A model generated the notes under the pieces. The model was not told where the DNA came from. It saw nothing but the letters and a program-made list of their open reading frames with translations, and searched no databases. Positions 1-16,162 of a stretch of DNA of 64,000 bases are shown piece by piece. The position numbers and the translations under genes were made by a program. Within the stretch, counting starts at the first letter, position 1; each line of letters starts with the position of its first letter. Source of the stretch: Syngnathus acus (Eukaryota; Chordata; Actinopteri; Syngnathiformes; Syngnathidae); contig NC_051088.1 in assembly GCF_901709675.1 (NCBI RefSeq), positions 24,246,193 to 24,310,192 on the forward strand. Reading direction: 5' to 3'.

Positions 1-1846
<1,846 letters not shown>

Positions 1847-2739
1847 ATAGCTTGGTTGGAGTTTACATTATATTTGAATTTGGTAGAATGTATCATGCTT
1901 ATTTATTTTTTTAAATTTAAAATTGTGTTTGCGTTTCTGAATGTAATGGGTTGTTGTTTTTTTATCTGGTGCAATGTAACAAGCACTAGTTTACACTCCT
2001 GACTAGTCCATCTATGTCAGGGTTGAATTCTCAGAATTGTATCAAGATTACTACTCACTACATTTTAATTCTAGAGCTTACTAAATACAGTAGGCCCCCG
2101 CCATCTCGCTATTCGCAGGGCAGAGGGACCAGAGCTGCTTGCGGATCGCAAAAATCCACATAAAATTCATGCCCATGATAATTGCACTTTTGATCCCCTG
2201 CCCCATTTTTTGGTTTAAATATTGGGAAAAGATTCCAGACCGTATGGATGCAGGGGTTCACTGTTACTGTCCATGTGATAGGTGTAAGGGAAATAATTAT
2301 GATGTGGACATTTTTCATATTTATATCTAGGTAATAATAAATCCATACATTATGCCACTGGGTTTGAAGCTTTGTGATCATGTGCATGGCTTGTAGTTGC
2401 TGTAAAAACACATTTCAGGTATTGTATAGTATGTGTGTACTACTGCAAATGATAAATACAGACAGCATTTATTTGAGGCACATACAATGAAATGTGTGTG
2501 CACTGTAATAGTACATTAAATTCGATGCTTCATATCAGCCCATATGGTTGCTGCAACAAACTCCACAGTGCTTTTAACCTCTTGGTATTACAATGACCTT
2601 TTCCACAATGACTGTCACTCAAAAATAAATCAACTCAGGTGAGATCTTAGGGAAATATATCCAAATGTATCAAAATCCGCTCCAGGCTTCTTGTGTGGAC
2701 CTTGTATGTTCTTCCCGTGCTTGCATTCTGGTCATTGGA
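1847..2739. other. abcb6 3' UTR and abcb6-cnppd1 intergenic DNA
   Basis: This A+T-rich stretch follows the abcb6 stop codon. It holds the presumed 3' UTR of abcb6; an AATAAA-type signal occurs near 2623 but I cannot assign it. Short ORFs here (for example 2139-2330) show no recognisable protein. Confidence 0.5.
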
Positions 2740-2931
2740 GACAGCGCGCCCCCTGCTGGGCAGTCATTGAGAGAACAGCTGCAAGAATGTATATGACGTC
2801 ACAGCGCAAAGCAAGGGCGTGTTTCCTATTTCTGGCGGAGCGAGGCGAGTCACTGGGCCAAGCTAGTTAGTTAGTAACTTGTCCTACTAACTTCAGCCTG
2901 GATAAATGCTGATCCTTCACTAAACGGAGCG
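2740..2931 (+). promoter_or_regulatory. cnppd1 promoter region with a full CRE palindrome
   Basis: The palindrome TGACGTCA lies at 2794-2801, about 130 bp upstream of the cnppd1 start codon. It is in a locally G+C-rich stretch (around 2740-2850) that follows A+T-rich intergenic DNA. The full 8-bp palindrome is the consensus CREB/ATF site, and such sites commonly sit close to transcription starts of housekeeping genes. The transcription start itself cannot be seen directly, and no TATA box was recognised. Confidence 0.5.
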
Positions 2932-5611
<2,680 letters not shown>

Positions 5612-7237
5612 CACGTCGCAGACTCCGCTTCTGATCGTCATGTACTCTGGAAGGAAGGAAAGAAAGAAAGAAAAAAAACAGCACTGCTTTTAATCACCGA
5701 CACACAAGTGAAATAGTACACAAGTACATCTCAAACATGAGAATCTCAGTATAGTCACTTTGACCACAGAAATCGACTTATTTTGAGAGATCTTTGAGGA
5801 TTTCTGTAGTTTTGCAGGCTATTTTATTATTATGATATATATTTTTTGCTACAACCAGTTATTTGTTTGAAGGTGGATGGTCTTGATCCGTATGTTCGGA
5901 GCGATAGCTGGGAAAGTTTGAAGTATGTTGAGATTAAACGATGGTGCTTGGCGAGACGTAAGAAACATAAGCGCTTTCCGATGATGTTGATGCTTTAACA
6001 AACAGGTCATGTTCGTGCACACAATGCTGCAACTCTTTTGAATTGTAAAAAAAAAAAAAAGCTCAACACCTTCTGAGGCTATGACCACCTTTCTACGACA
6101 GGGTAATATGAGACATTACTATTTAGTAGTTTCTGGGGGTTGCGTTTTTGTACATAAGGCCACCAAATTTAGCATGCTAACACACGAGCTGCTATCACAC
6201 TTACTACCATTTATGTTGTAATAACACGCATCACTCCAGATGTACCGGGTACTGCAAAATGTCTCTTTTTGGGCGGTTGAAGTTAGACTTTTTTGTGTTT
6301 CTGACAAAGCCAAAGTGGTCCCCAGGAATTTAAAATTGGATATTTTATTTTGACATACTTGGAAGCACAATGTCCTTAATTTTGTATATGCGTGTAAAAT
6401 GCAAATATTGTAAAGCAAGTCAGCTAAATTAATAAAGAATGACTTTTTGGGTGATGTTTTAAGTTTCGTCAGCATCAATTTGTGAATAATAATTCTGTTC
6501 TTAAGCTTTTACTTTTCAGACAAGCTAGCCATCCATCCACTCTACCGCATATCCTCAGCACTGATAATTATAATATATATAATATAATTAAACATAATTA
6601 ATTTTATCACCTACACCCAACAGATTTAGGCTTATATCTGCGGGATCAATCTTTTCAGTTGTTCTTCTCCAACATCAGAAATTTGGTCTATTCAGTGCAA
6701 ATTGGATACGTGACCACGCAATTTTTAATTATTGTAGTTACTCGAGGAAGTTGACCCGAGCGAGGTTCTTTTTTACGATAACAAATCCAGATATGTTTCC
6801 TGATAATTTGATAAACCGCTGTTGTACCGCTCAAAGAAATGTCATTTATATTCGGAATGTATACACCACAGTATCGTACGTGGGAATGATTTGCCTGGAG
6901 TGGAGGCCTCCCTTCCCTCCCCCCTTGTGCTTGACATCTGCCAAAGCACAAGTCCTAAAATAGTTCCAACCTCTTCCTGTGAAAGAGCAAGCGAGCGAGG
7001 GCTTCAGAGTGTCGTGCATTTGTTGGCTTTGAAAAAACTTCTTTCTCAATGGACGCAACGGAATTATGGAGGCTTCGTCGCAAGTACACAACATGTTTTG
7101 TGCGTTGGAGCTTTCTACCCATTTTGACAATATGTGTGTTTTAGGGTTCGGTCCAAACAAAGGGGCTGATACCAAAGCATGGTAAGTCTGTTTGACTTGG
7201 GTCCAGATTTGTTGGAACGCAAGCGAGAATAAGCAAG
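5612..7237. other. cnppd1 3' UTR and cnppd1-prkag3 intergenic DNA
   Basis: A+T-rich non-coding DNA. An AATAAA at 6431-6436 is a plausible polyadenylation signal for cnppd1. At 6529-6556 there is a reverse-oriented relic of the fish retroposon tail seen at 241-304. The 6890-7180 part may hold the prkag3 5' UTR; a short reading frame beginning with ATG at 7051 is not convincingly coding. Confidence 0.45.
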
Positions 7238-9424
7238 ATGTGTCTACCAGAGGCTAATGCCACAGTCTACTTGGATTTCATGAAGAGTCACTGCTGCTAT
7301 GATGCCATTCCAATTAGTTGTAAATTGATCATTTTTGATACCAAGCTACAAGTGAGTACTGATCTTGTTCATTTATTTAATTGCAAGCACTAGAAAATGT
7401 CAGCATACTGTATTTTGTCTGTCTTCAAGGTGCAAAAGGCCTTTTTTGCACTGGTGGCAAACAACTTGAGGGCGGCTCCTTTATGGGACAGCAAGTTGAA
7501 AAGATTTGTGGGTAAGGTGGTTCAAAAAAAAAAAAAAATCTATATACATTGAATGAATTTGTTTTCTTCGCTCACAGGTATGCTGACTATTACAGATTTC
7601 ATCAACATCATTCATTGCTACTACAAATCCCCTTTGGTGAGATTTGAAATAATTTTAATTAGTACTGAATAGCATGGAACAGTTCCTTCATTTTTGACTG
7701 AAAACATTTTAGTTTGTTAAAGATGGAGAATATAATCAGATAAATAGCTTTTATTTCCAGGAATTAGACTCTTTTTTTTTTTTTTTGTATGGTAATCAGG
7801 ACAAATCATTTACACGATTAAATAACCACTTTGATGATATAAAACTGTGATTGTTCCAAGGTGCAGATGTATGAGCTGGAAAACCACAAGATTGAGACCT
7901 GGAGAGGTGAGTCATTGCAACACAAGTGGAAACAACATATCGCACCAGAGTTCCATGTGTCCATTTGTTAAGATTGCTTTTGCTTCCTCTTGTTTAGATG
8001 TCTATTTAAAGTGCTCCTATCCATTTATGATTAGTGTTTCACCAGATGCCAGGTGAGAAGATTGCTTATTGTTTAGGTTCATCTCGCTTCGCACCATGCC
8101 CGATAACACTTTTCTCTTCTCCAAGTCTCTTTGATGCCATCTATTCCTTACTCAAACACAAGATCCACAGGCTGCCTGTCATCGAGCCAACATCCGGCAA
8201 TGTTCTGCACATTCTTACGCACAAGAGGATACTGAAATTCCTCCATATATTTGTGAGCATCAGTGAATATTTCATCTTTAGTATTTACCTCGTGTGATTT
8301 AATTGAGCTATGTTTCCAGGGAGATAAGGTTCCAAAGCCTGCGTTCGTTCAGAAGCAGGTTCAGGAGATTGGAATCGGAACTTTCAGGAATATTGCCACT
8401 GTTCAGCAAACAGCAACACTTTACGACGCTCTCGACATATTTGTGGAAAGGAGGGTGTCGGCTCTTCCGGTGGTAGATGAAAACGGTATGTTTTTCGGTC
8501 GACTGTATATTTCAAATGATATGATGAAATATGCCAGGGAGTATTTTTGTTTTTTTTAACCAGGCAAAGTGGTGGCACTCTACTCCCGATTTGATGTTAT
8601 TGTAAGTACCGTATTTTCCGCACTATAAGGCGCACCGGATTATAAGGCGCACCTTCAATGAATGGCCCATTTTAAAACTTTGTCCATATATAAGGCGCAC
8701 CGGATTATAAGGCGCATAGAATAAATAACTCGACCTTGCTCAAACGTTAATGCAATCACAATATAGTAACACTCGAAATAGTGAAAACAATAACGATACA
8801 TCAATAACTCAACGTTGCTCAAACGTTAATACCGCACAACACACAAAATAAACACGCAAAGCTTACTTTAATAAATTAGTCCTCATCCACGAATCCATAT
8901 TGGTCCATAGATAAGGCGCACCGGATTATAAGGCGCACTGTCGGCTTTTGAGAAAATTGGAGGTTTTTAGGTGCACCTTATAGTGCGGAAAATACGGTAC
9001 ATCAGAGACGTTTCATCCCTGAAAAAGCAAAAGTCCTCTGCTACTTTCTGTTGCACTCTGTTTGTGCGTGCACTCCATGTTGGCGCACCGTCGGGCGGAA
9101 GAACCTGGCAGCCCAGAAGACGTACAACAATCTGGACGTGACAATGCTGGAAGCTGTCAATAGGCGCACGTGTTTCATGGAGGGTGTTATCAAGTGCTAT
9201 CCAGATGAAACCTTGGAGACCATCATAGACCGCATTGTCACAGCTGAGGTGGGTGCGTCCTTCCACTGCATGAATACTAGAAAAACATCTTTTTCTGCAC
9301 GTGGCAGGTCCACCGCCTGGTGCTCGTGGACAGAGCTGATGTGGTGAGGGGCATCATCTCACTATCAGACCTGCTTCAGGCTATGGTCTTAACACCGGCG
9401 GGTATCGAGGCCCTTTTATCCTAG
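7238..9424 (+). CDS. prkag3: AMP-activated protein kinase gamma subunit, gamma-3 type
   Basis: The regulatory gamma subunit of AMPK binds AMP/ADP/ATP through four CBS motifs and reports cellular energy state; the gamma-3 form is muscle-enriched in mammals. Ten exons (7238-7351, 7430-7511, 7578-7636, 7861-7906, 7998-8052, 8126-8252, 8320-8485, 8564-8601, 9102-9248, 9308-9424) encode 316 residues. Visible motifs include [14 protein letters not shown] at the start of CBS1, [12 protein letters not shown] with the conserved Arg (residue 52), [23 protein letters not shown] and [15 protein letters not shown]. The C-terminus [11 protein letters not shown] matches gamma-3 rather than gamma-1/2. The protein is near the length of gamma-1 and lacks the long N-terminal extension of mammalian gamma-3. 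The start at 7238 is the first in-frame ATG of the first recognised exon; an upstream 5' exon cannot be excluded. Intron 8 contains a MITE beginning at its donor site. Confidence 0.88.
8607..8999 (+). mobile_element. TATAAGGCGC-family MITE, copy 2 (at a prkag3 splice donor)
   Basis: A 393-bp element, TA-flanked, with inverted ends CCGTATTTTCCGCACTATAA. It has the same subterminal repeat units and the same interior as copy 3 (for example CTCAAACGTTAA twice). The intron donor begins at 8602 (GTAAG) and the flanking TA at 8607-8608 supplies the +6 T of the donor. The element makes up most of the 500-bp intron 8602-9101. Confidence 0.88.
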
Positions 9425-10553
9425 CAGCATATTGTTTGTGGAGGATGCCACCTTCTTCCCAGGCAGGTAGGCCCATCCTCCCGTCGTAAACTAGTGCCTA
9501 GGACAGTCCTATCGAGTTGAAGCCTCAGGCATACAAAATGTGTCTGGATTTTCTTCTGAACATTTGATGTCTTTCAGAAATCACAGTGTGAATGAGATGA
9601 CGAATGCAGCTGCTGTGCAGTTGTTTCAAAACAACTTGATCAGTACGTGTTGCTCATTTTCTATATTGAACACATTGTTGAGATGCTTGTAATAAAGTAT
9701 TTTGTCCATTTGATGGGCATGAGAATAATTAAGAAAAGATTAGATTCATTGATGTTTTTTTTATGTAAAGATTTACAGAATGAGTTCTTGCACTATGTCG
9801 GTTTCTTGTTCAACAGTTTTGTGCTGTCCTTTTATTTGAATGCAAAAAGGATAGCAGATCTTTTATAAGTCCATTGGGAAATGAAAAAAAGGAAATACAT
9901 TAATAACATTTTGTTACTTCTAGTTCGGGAATGTATGTCACCAACATCAAATCAGTTAATTCATGCCAAAATATATTGGTCCATAGGGTGGTAGACTTGG
10001 TCTTATCCAGATAGTAAACAAGAAATCACGTGACTTTTTACTCTAAATTACGCGTGCGCATGACGAGTCCTGTCTGCCAGGATTTCACCGGAAGTCTTTT
10101 TATTTGAGACGGCTGTAATTTTAATAACAATTTTAACAATTTTTAATAATTGTTTTTTTCTTACACGATTTGATGAAGTTGTTTGATTGTCTCGACTTTA
10201 TTGCTGAGGGCTGATTCGCCCTTTATTTTTCAGATTAAAATTGACCCGTTTGGAAAATCCCTAAAATAATCAATTACATTAAATATTATTTGTTGGCCTA
10301 CGTTTTTCATTTTCTTCTATTTTGGGGGGATCAAACTGCATTATATTAATGTGTTGTTGTTTTTTTTACGTTTGAAAATTAGAGCGGGTTACATTGCTGT
10401 TAAAAAACGAACATAAAAAAAAAGGGGGTTAAATTTCATTTTATTTTGAAGGTGTACCGAGAGGTTGTGTTTGTTTGCAATGTTTCACTTGACCCTGATC
10501 TCGCCATACACCCGTGATCTCCAAAACAACACAACAAAGTGGCGCAAAGAAAC
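9425..10553. other. prkag3 3' UTR and prkag3-retreg2 intergenic DNA
   Basis: A+T-rich non-coding DNA. AATAAA at 9691-9696 is a plausible prkag3 polyadenylation signal, about 270 bp past the stop codon. The last 100 bp or so before 10554 should hold the retreg2 promoter and 5' UTR. No other gene was recognised. Confidence 0.45.
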
Positions 10554-13500
10554 ATGGCGAGCGCCGAGGAGTCACGAAGAAGCCCCTCCGTCACACCTTC
10601 TTCGGTAGGCCTGGAGTCCCTGTTTCCCACCGGCACATCGGAGCACTCTTGCGGCGAAGGGAACCCGGAGCTCGAGCAACTGCGGGAGCTCCTTCAAGAC
10701 TGGCTTTTGCCGTACGAGCCTGTGCTGCTGTGGCTTCAGCGGCTGCTGGTGTGGGAGAGGCCGCTGTGCAGCATCTCGGTCGCGCTCACGCTAAACACGT
10801 TATTCTGGTAAGGCCTCATCGAGACTTTCCAAACCGAGACGACTGTCAACCTCCCTGGCTCCTTCATGTTGCAGAAATGTACGCGTCAATGTCTGAATAT
10901 TAGGATAAAACGGCTAATCCGATCTTTAGCCGAATGCTAGCAGCACGCTTGTTTCAAGTGGCGACTCCGCATCGATTCGAGTGTGAAGTGCTTCGACATA
11001 AATCCGCCAAATAATCTGTCCCGATGCTCCATTTTATTGCTCTATATGGGGGTTCAACGCGAAAAGTGGGCCTTGTGTCACTGCGATGATGCTCAGGATA
11101 CCTCTGTAAATAATCTCATGGAAGTTGTGTTGATTGTGTGCCCTTCCCAGGCTCCTATCTTACACTTCCCTGCGCCCGCTCTTCCTGTTGAGCGTGTCCC
11201 TCCTCGGGCTGATGCTGCTGGAGAGATGGAAGCCCAAGTTCCTCAATGTCACTAGTAAGAAAAAGTCTTCCTTTGGATTGAGTTCTAGCCTCAAAATGTC
11301 ATGAACGTGGGAAACAAAATTTAAATGCGAACCATATTTGTCCAGTAGCTGTAAAGTCACAGCAAAATAAGGCTTCTCTTGGCGTACGACATCTTGTGCA
11401 TTATTTAACTATAAGTCAGTTTGTATCACAATTTGGGAGTAGCGGATTCAATTCAAGAATTATATTACCGTATTTTCCGCACTATAAGGCGCACCGGATT
11501 ATAAGGCGCACCCTCAATGAATGGCCCATTTTAAAACTTTGTCCATATATAAGGCGCACCGGATTATAAGGCGCATAGAATAAGTAACTCAACCTTGCTC
11601 AAACATTAATGCAATCACAATATAGTAACACTTGAAATAGTGAAAACAACAATATATCAATAACTCAACGTTGCTCAAACGTTAATATCACACAACACAC
11701 AAAATAAACACGTAAAGCTTACTTTAATAAATTAGTCCTCATCCACATATATAAGGCGCACCGGATTATAAGGCGCACTGTCGGTTTTTGAGAAAATTGG
11801 AGGTTTTTAGGTGCGCCTTATAGTGCGGAAAATACGGTAGTTTATTTACAACAATAAGATGAAATGATTCACTGCCTGGAAACCAAGTCAATAACTTTTT
11901 AGCCCAAACTTAAACCAGCGTGACTGTGAAATAAATTCCTGGATACTGGACAATGCAGGTGATGTTTCCTAGGTTACTACTTATTGCAAGGGTATCCTGT
12001 CAAAAATATTTATGGATAAAGAAAATGCAATCACACTGTATTAATAAAATGCAACCTACACATAGCTTCAGGGTGTGTTAACAGTATCTTTACCTGATAC
12101 TTTTTCGATTTTGAATGAATGAATCTTTATTTTCATTGCATGTTGCCGTGCAACCGAATGTTACTTAACAGGTTTCAGTAGACCGCAAGTGGCAAAATGG
12201 CCGCCCCTGAGATGGATAAAAAAAACAGGTGGATTTTGCCTGTTTAATTCATATTCCACAAACCAAACATGAATCAGAACATATTATTACAAAGAAACTA
12301 TTTTAATACTGTATTATTTTCAGTTGATATTATTTGATTGCAATTTAAAAATCTATGAATCTAAACTTGTATTTTTCTCGCTATTCTAGTTCCACGGGTC
12401 GAGGTTTCTCCCATTCAAAGGTATGCATATTATGCAGTTGGAAAGATTGCCACCTTATGTGTTTTCATGGAATAACAAAAGGCATTTAAAGCACCACCTG
12501 GAGAGAGAAAAAAAATCTTGTGTGTGTGTGCGCACAGCGAATCGATGAGCACAAAGCAGCGTCTGCTCAGCGTTCCTGAGCTCAGTCACCACCTAGCGGA
12601 AAGTTACCTGACGTGCTGTCTGTTCCTGCACGAGACACTACAGTACAAACGACAGAATCACGGAAAGGTAAAACACAATTTACCGGAAGTGTTTTGTTCA
12701 TTCAAAAACATCACTTCCATGCCATTTTATTTCTTAGTTCTGCGCCATGACGTGCAGCGGCTGTTTTGCACTGGCAGTTGTCGGACATTACGTGCCAGGA
12801 ATCATGATCTTTTATATTTTAGGTGAGTCGACTTTTGTGATGCCATTCAATTTTCCAAGCCGGTCGCAGTTCTCATTTCCCCTCACTTTGAATTCCTTCA
12901 GGTATTAGTGTGATTTTGTGGCCACTTGTGGTGTACCACGAACTGATCCAACGGATGTACACCGGCCTGGAGCCCATTCTGATGAAACTGGACTACAGCA
13001 TGAAGGGAGAGACCGAGCACCGCAAGCACGACAAGAGGAGTGAGCATCGTTCCATTTTTGCCCGGTTGTGGCTTTTGTGTGTCTCACGATTGACCTTTTG
13101 AAACGCTCCCCAGAGGTGAAGAAAGAGGTGGAGGAGGGTGACGAGCCACGAGCCGAAACAGAGAGCGAAAGTGAGGAGGAGCTCTCCTGTTTTGCCCCAA
13201 CGGTATGGGCCCCCCTCCATCGACTCCATCGTGCCAATCAAACGGTGGCGACTTTTTTTTTCCAAAAAGCAACAAATCGAGAACAATTTTGTGGTATCAG
13301 CAAATAGACTTACAACCAATCACAGAATTTGCATCAAATTCAAAATACGGAACCATACTTCGAACCTGAAGGAAACTCGATGCAAGCAACGTATCCACAG
13401 TATGTATCAATTTATCACTGTGGTCGTCTTGCTCAGGTGGATGTCAAGACGACGGCCCTGGCGATGGCCATCACTGACTCGGAGTTGTCTGACGAGGAGG

Positions 13501-14896
13501 CTTCCATATTGGAGAGCGGCGGATTCTCGGTGTCCAGAGCCACGACCCCCCAACTGACGGATCTCTCTGAAGGTAAACGTTACTTGCGTCAAAGTGACAC
13601 TTGGAATCCCAGCAGTATAGAAATAGCTGGCCGGGTTCAAATCAGTGTCCAATAGCGGTCTAATGACTTCTTTTGGTGGCTAGTTTTCTAAGACGCCTGG
13701 TTCATTGGAACCCTTCCTTCTGCTGCTCTCGCATACGTTTGTTAGTAGACTCAAGGTGCGTTCGGCGACCGCTCACAAAATAGGACATCTCGTAATTACA
13801 TGGAATAAAGCTCATTTAATGCAGCAAACTGGAATGACGCATACGTTGAAGAGGGCACACGGAAACATTGAATCATTTCTTTGATGCGGCAAAATCAGAA
13901 CAGTCGCAGGGACAGCTGCTCTGAGAAACTGGACATGTGAGGAAGTGTCGTTTTCTTGGATCGGGTGGGGCTTAGCGGAGGAGAAATGAACAGGAATGAT
14001 AGGGAATTAGCGATTTAAAAGCCCAAAAAGTTGATTTAGCATGATGTGGCTTGTGAATTTGAAGGTTCTTGATATGGAGACAAAAACGAGGTTGGTTGTG
14101 GTGTGATCTTCTGGAACACAGCAATGCCCTTAAATGATCATGACTTGTTCACCTCTGTTCAGACCTGGATCAGCAGAGTTTACACAGTGACCCAGAAGAG
14201 TCCTATCTTCGGGATCTGCCCGAGTTTCCCTCTGTCGAAGAGTTTCCGTCCTTGGAGCACAACCTCCTCCGCTTTCCATTACAAGGCTCGGGCCAAGGTG
14301 AAAGGTCGCAGGCGAGCGCCCCCGCAGAGGCTGAAGCCTTGAGCCCCGCCAGCCTCTTCATCCAGCACCTGGCATCCCCGCTGCACTTTGTGAACACTCA
14401 CTTCAACGGCCACGGGAGTCCACCTGGCGGTGAGGTGGCCACAGGGGAAGGAGCATCGGGTCAGGGAGGAGAGGAGAAGGGCGCTGCCGTTACCCAGGGT
14501 GCACATCGCTCACTCGAGGCCCTAAGTGAGCAGATTGTGAGCACGGCCATCTCCACTGTGGTGCAGAACACTTTGTCAGCGCTGCTACGCTCCAGTGAGG
14601 CCAGCGAGGAGCCCCTCCTGGCTGAGTTCCTCCCTCACGAATCTCCCCCTGGCATTATGGAGACCTTCGCCCAACCCACTGACGCCGCGACGGTGCCCGA
14701 TGAGGACTTGGAGACGATAACCACAGAGAGCGCCGCCGGTGATGACATACGCGATGATACACTGGTTGTTACCGAGGAAGAGGATTTTGAGCTTCTGGAC
14801 CAAAGTGAACTCGAGCAAGCGGATGAGGAGCTGGACTTAAGCCCTGAAAGACTGTTGGTAGGGGAAGCCTCAGGACCTCCGCAGCATCAGTCATAG
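10554..14896 (+). CDS. retreg2: Reticulophagy regulator 2 (FAM134A)
   Basis: RETREG2 is a reticulon-homology membrane protein of the endoplasmic reticulum that acts as an ER-phagy receptor. Nine exons (10554-10807, 11151-11254, 12390-12420, 12538-12667, 12738-12822, 12902-13039, 13114-13202, 13437-13572, 14163-14896) give 566 residues (human about 543). Two hydrophobic hairpins form the reticulon-like domain: one across the exon 1-2 junction (about residues 60-110, ending [14 protein letters not shown]), the other about residues 174-216 ([20 protein letters not shown] onward to [11 protein letters not shown]). A long acidic, Ser-rich cytosolic tail follows. Near its end an LC3-interacting motif, EDFELLD, is visible with core Phe531 to Leu534. 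The upstream GTG-led reading frame was not used; the ATG at 10554 opens [11 protein letters not shown]. Intron 2 contains a MITE. Its 3' end converges with mdh1b. Confidence 0.92.
11466..11839 (+). mobile_element. TATAAGGCGC-family MITE, copy 3 (in retreg2 intron 2)
   Basis: A 374-bp TA-flanked element with inverted ends CCGTATTTTCCGCACTATAA. It is closely similar to copy 2 along its whole length, including the interior (GCAATCACAATATAGTAACA), with a short deletion near 11748. The orientation is the same as copies 1 and 2. No coding capacity. Confidence 0.88.
12206..12299 (+). repeat. Interspersed repeat shared with 44689-44790
   Basis: This retreg2 intron segment contains AACAGGTGGATT, then TTTAATTCATATTCCACAAA and ATCAGAACATATTATT. 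A near-identical segment lies in a raph1 intron at 44689-44790. The two are in the same orientation, and the raph1 copy continues further upstream (from about 44540). It is probably a SINE or MITE fragment; I do not recognise the family. Confidence 0.65.
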
Positions 14897-16162
14897 CTTC
14901 TCGTTTGGCCCTCCCCCTCCCTGTCTAATCCAATGTGTTTTGCTTTTAATGTGTCCATTACAATAACATCATACACACCAGTACATCCAAAAGGTTCATC
15001 AATTTGTCGGTGCCTGACGGCAGCATGAGCTGTCAGCGTTTCCCATCTGGCATCTAAGCGTTGAAATTGCTTTGTAAGCAAATTCCAAACCTGCTGTCAG
15101 AAGCAGATGTCTGTCCAGATGTTGTTGTTACAGAGATTAGGACTACAATGCAGTGAGAATGCCCTCGAAATTATTTCAATTAACTCTTAGATTGCTATCT
15201 TTATCTGAGAGGGAATTCAGATTTGGACTGGAGTTTTCTTTTAATTGGGCACATTGAATCACTTTCACTTGTTGCCTGGAAACAGAAACTTTGTGTTGGA
15301 TGTTGGAAAAAAATTTCTACCCACACAACATAAGGGAATTTAAGTAGCTTTGCTGGGCAAGTCAAATCTCGGTTGATGAAAATTCTCATTGCTCCAGGTG
15401 ACGTCAAGTTCTTCTAGTCATCTTCACCAACTCACCACGACGAGTGCATTGCATGTACATGTACTAACCATGTTCCATTGTCCGGTTCAGAGGTCAAAAT
15501 GTTTTTGCTTTAACCACTCAGCATCCAAATCTCAGAGGGCAGGGTGTACAAATTTGGTCTCAGCGTTGTGTTCATTTCCAGACTTGTCCTTGTGAACTGT
15601 ATTTGTACTAACTTCCCAGTCTACCAGCCTCCCTGTGTATATTGTAGAAATGATATATATTTAAAAAAAACAAACGGAATTTGTATACAGTATTCCGCAA
15701 TATTCTGCATGTAAAAGAACACTGCTGCACAATCTTGTGGGGGGGAAATACACGTGAATGTTTCAGGTAAAAGTCCATTTCTTTAAAAGGATGGAATGAG
15801 AGGTATACATTTTCAATACAAGCCAACTGTCAATGAAAAACAATTGGTAACATATTAGCAGACTAATTTGTGTTTGGTGGTAGTGTGCTTACAAGATTGC
15901 TAAAAAGGCCATTTGTTGAACTCAAGAAATCTATTTTCTAAGCTCTGGTTTTTCCATAAACTAATCAGTTTGGTCTTTTACATCTTGAGACTATCAAAAG
16001 CAAAAGATGCGTTTGGCCAGGCAAGGATTTTTATTGTATTGTCACGTGAGAGAATAAAAGAACAAACTGAAAAGCATGATGCACTAAAAATGTATTTGTT
16101 GAGCAAGCATTTCATTCATGAACCTGTTGTGGCATCTGACATCTTTTCCCTGTGAAGGAAAT
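14897..16162. other. Convergent 3' region between retreg2 and mdh1b
   Basis: Non-coding DNA between two genes that point at each other. It should carry the retreg2 3' UTR on the + strand and the mdh1b 3' UTR on the - strand. An AATAAA on the + strand at 16053-16058 could serve retreg2. No repeats of note and no recognisable additional exon. Confidence 0.5.

Noticed and set aside
7051-7143. ATG at 7051 (MDATELWRLRRK) as the prkag3 start
   Set aside because: It meets a stop after 31 codons, and I found no splice combination joining it in frame to the exon at 7238; the spacing would also need an intron of about 55 bp.
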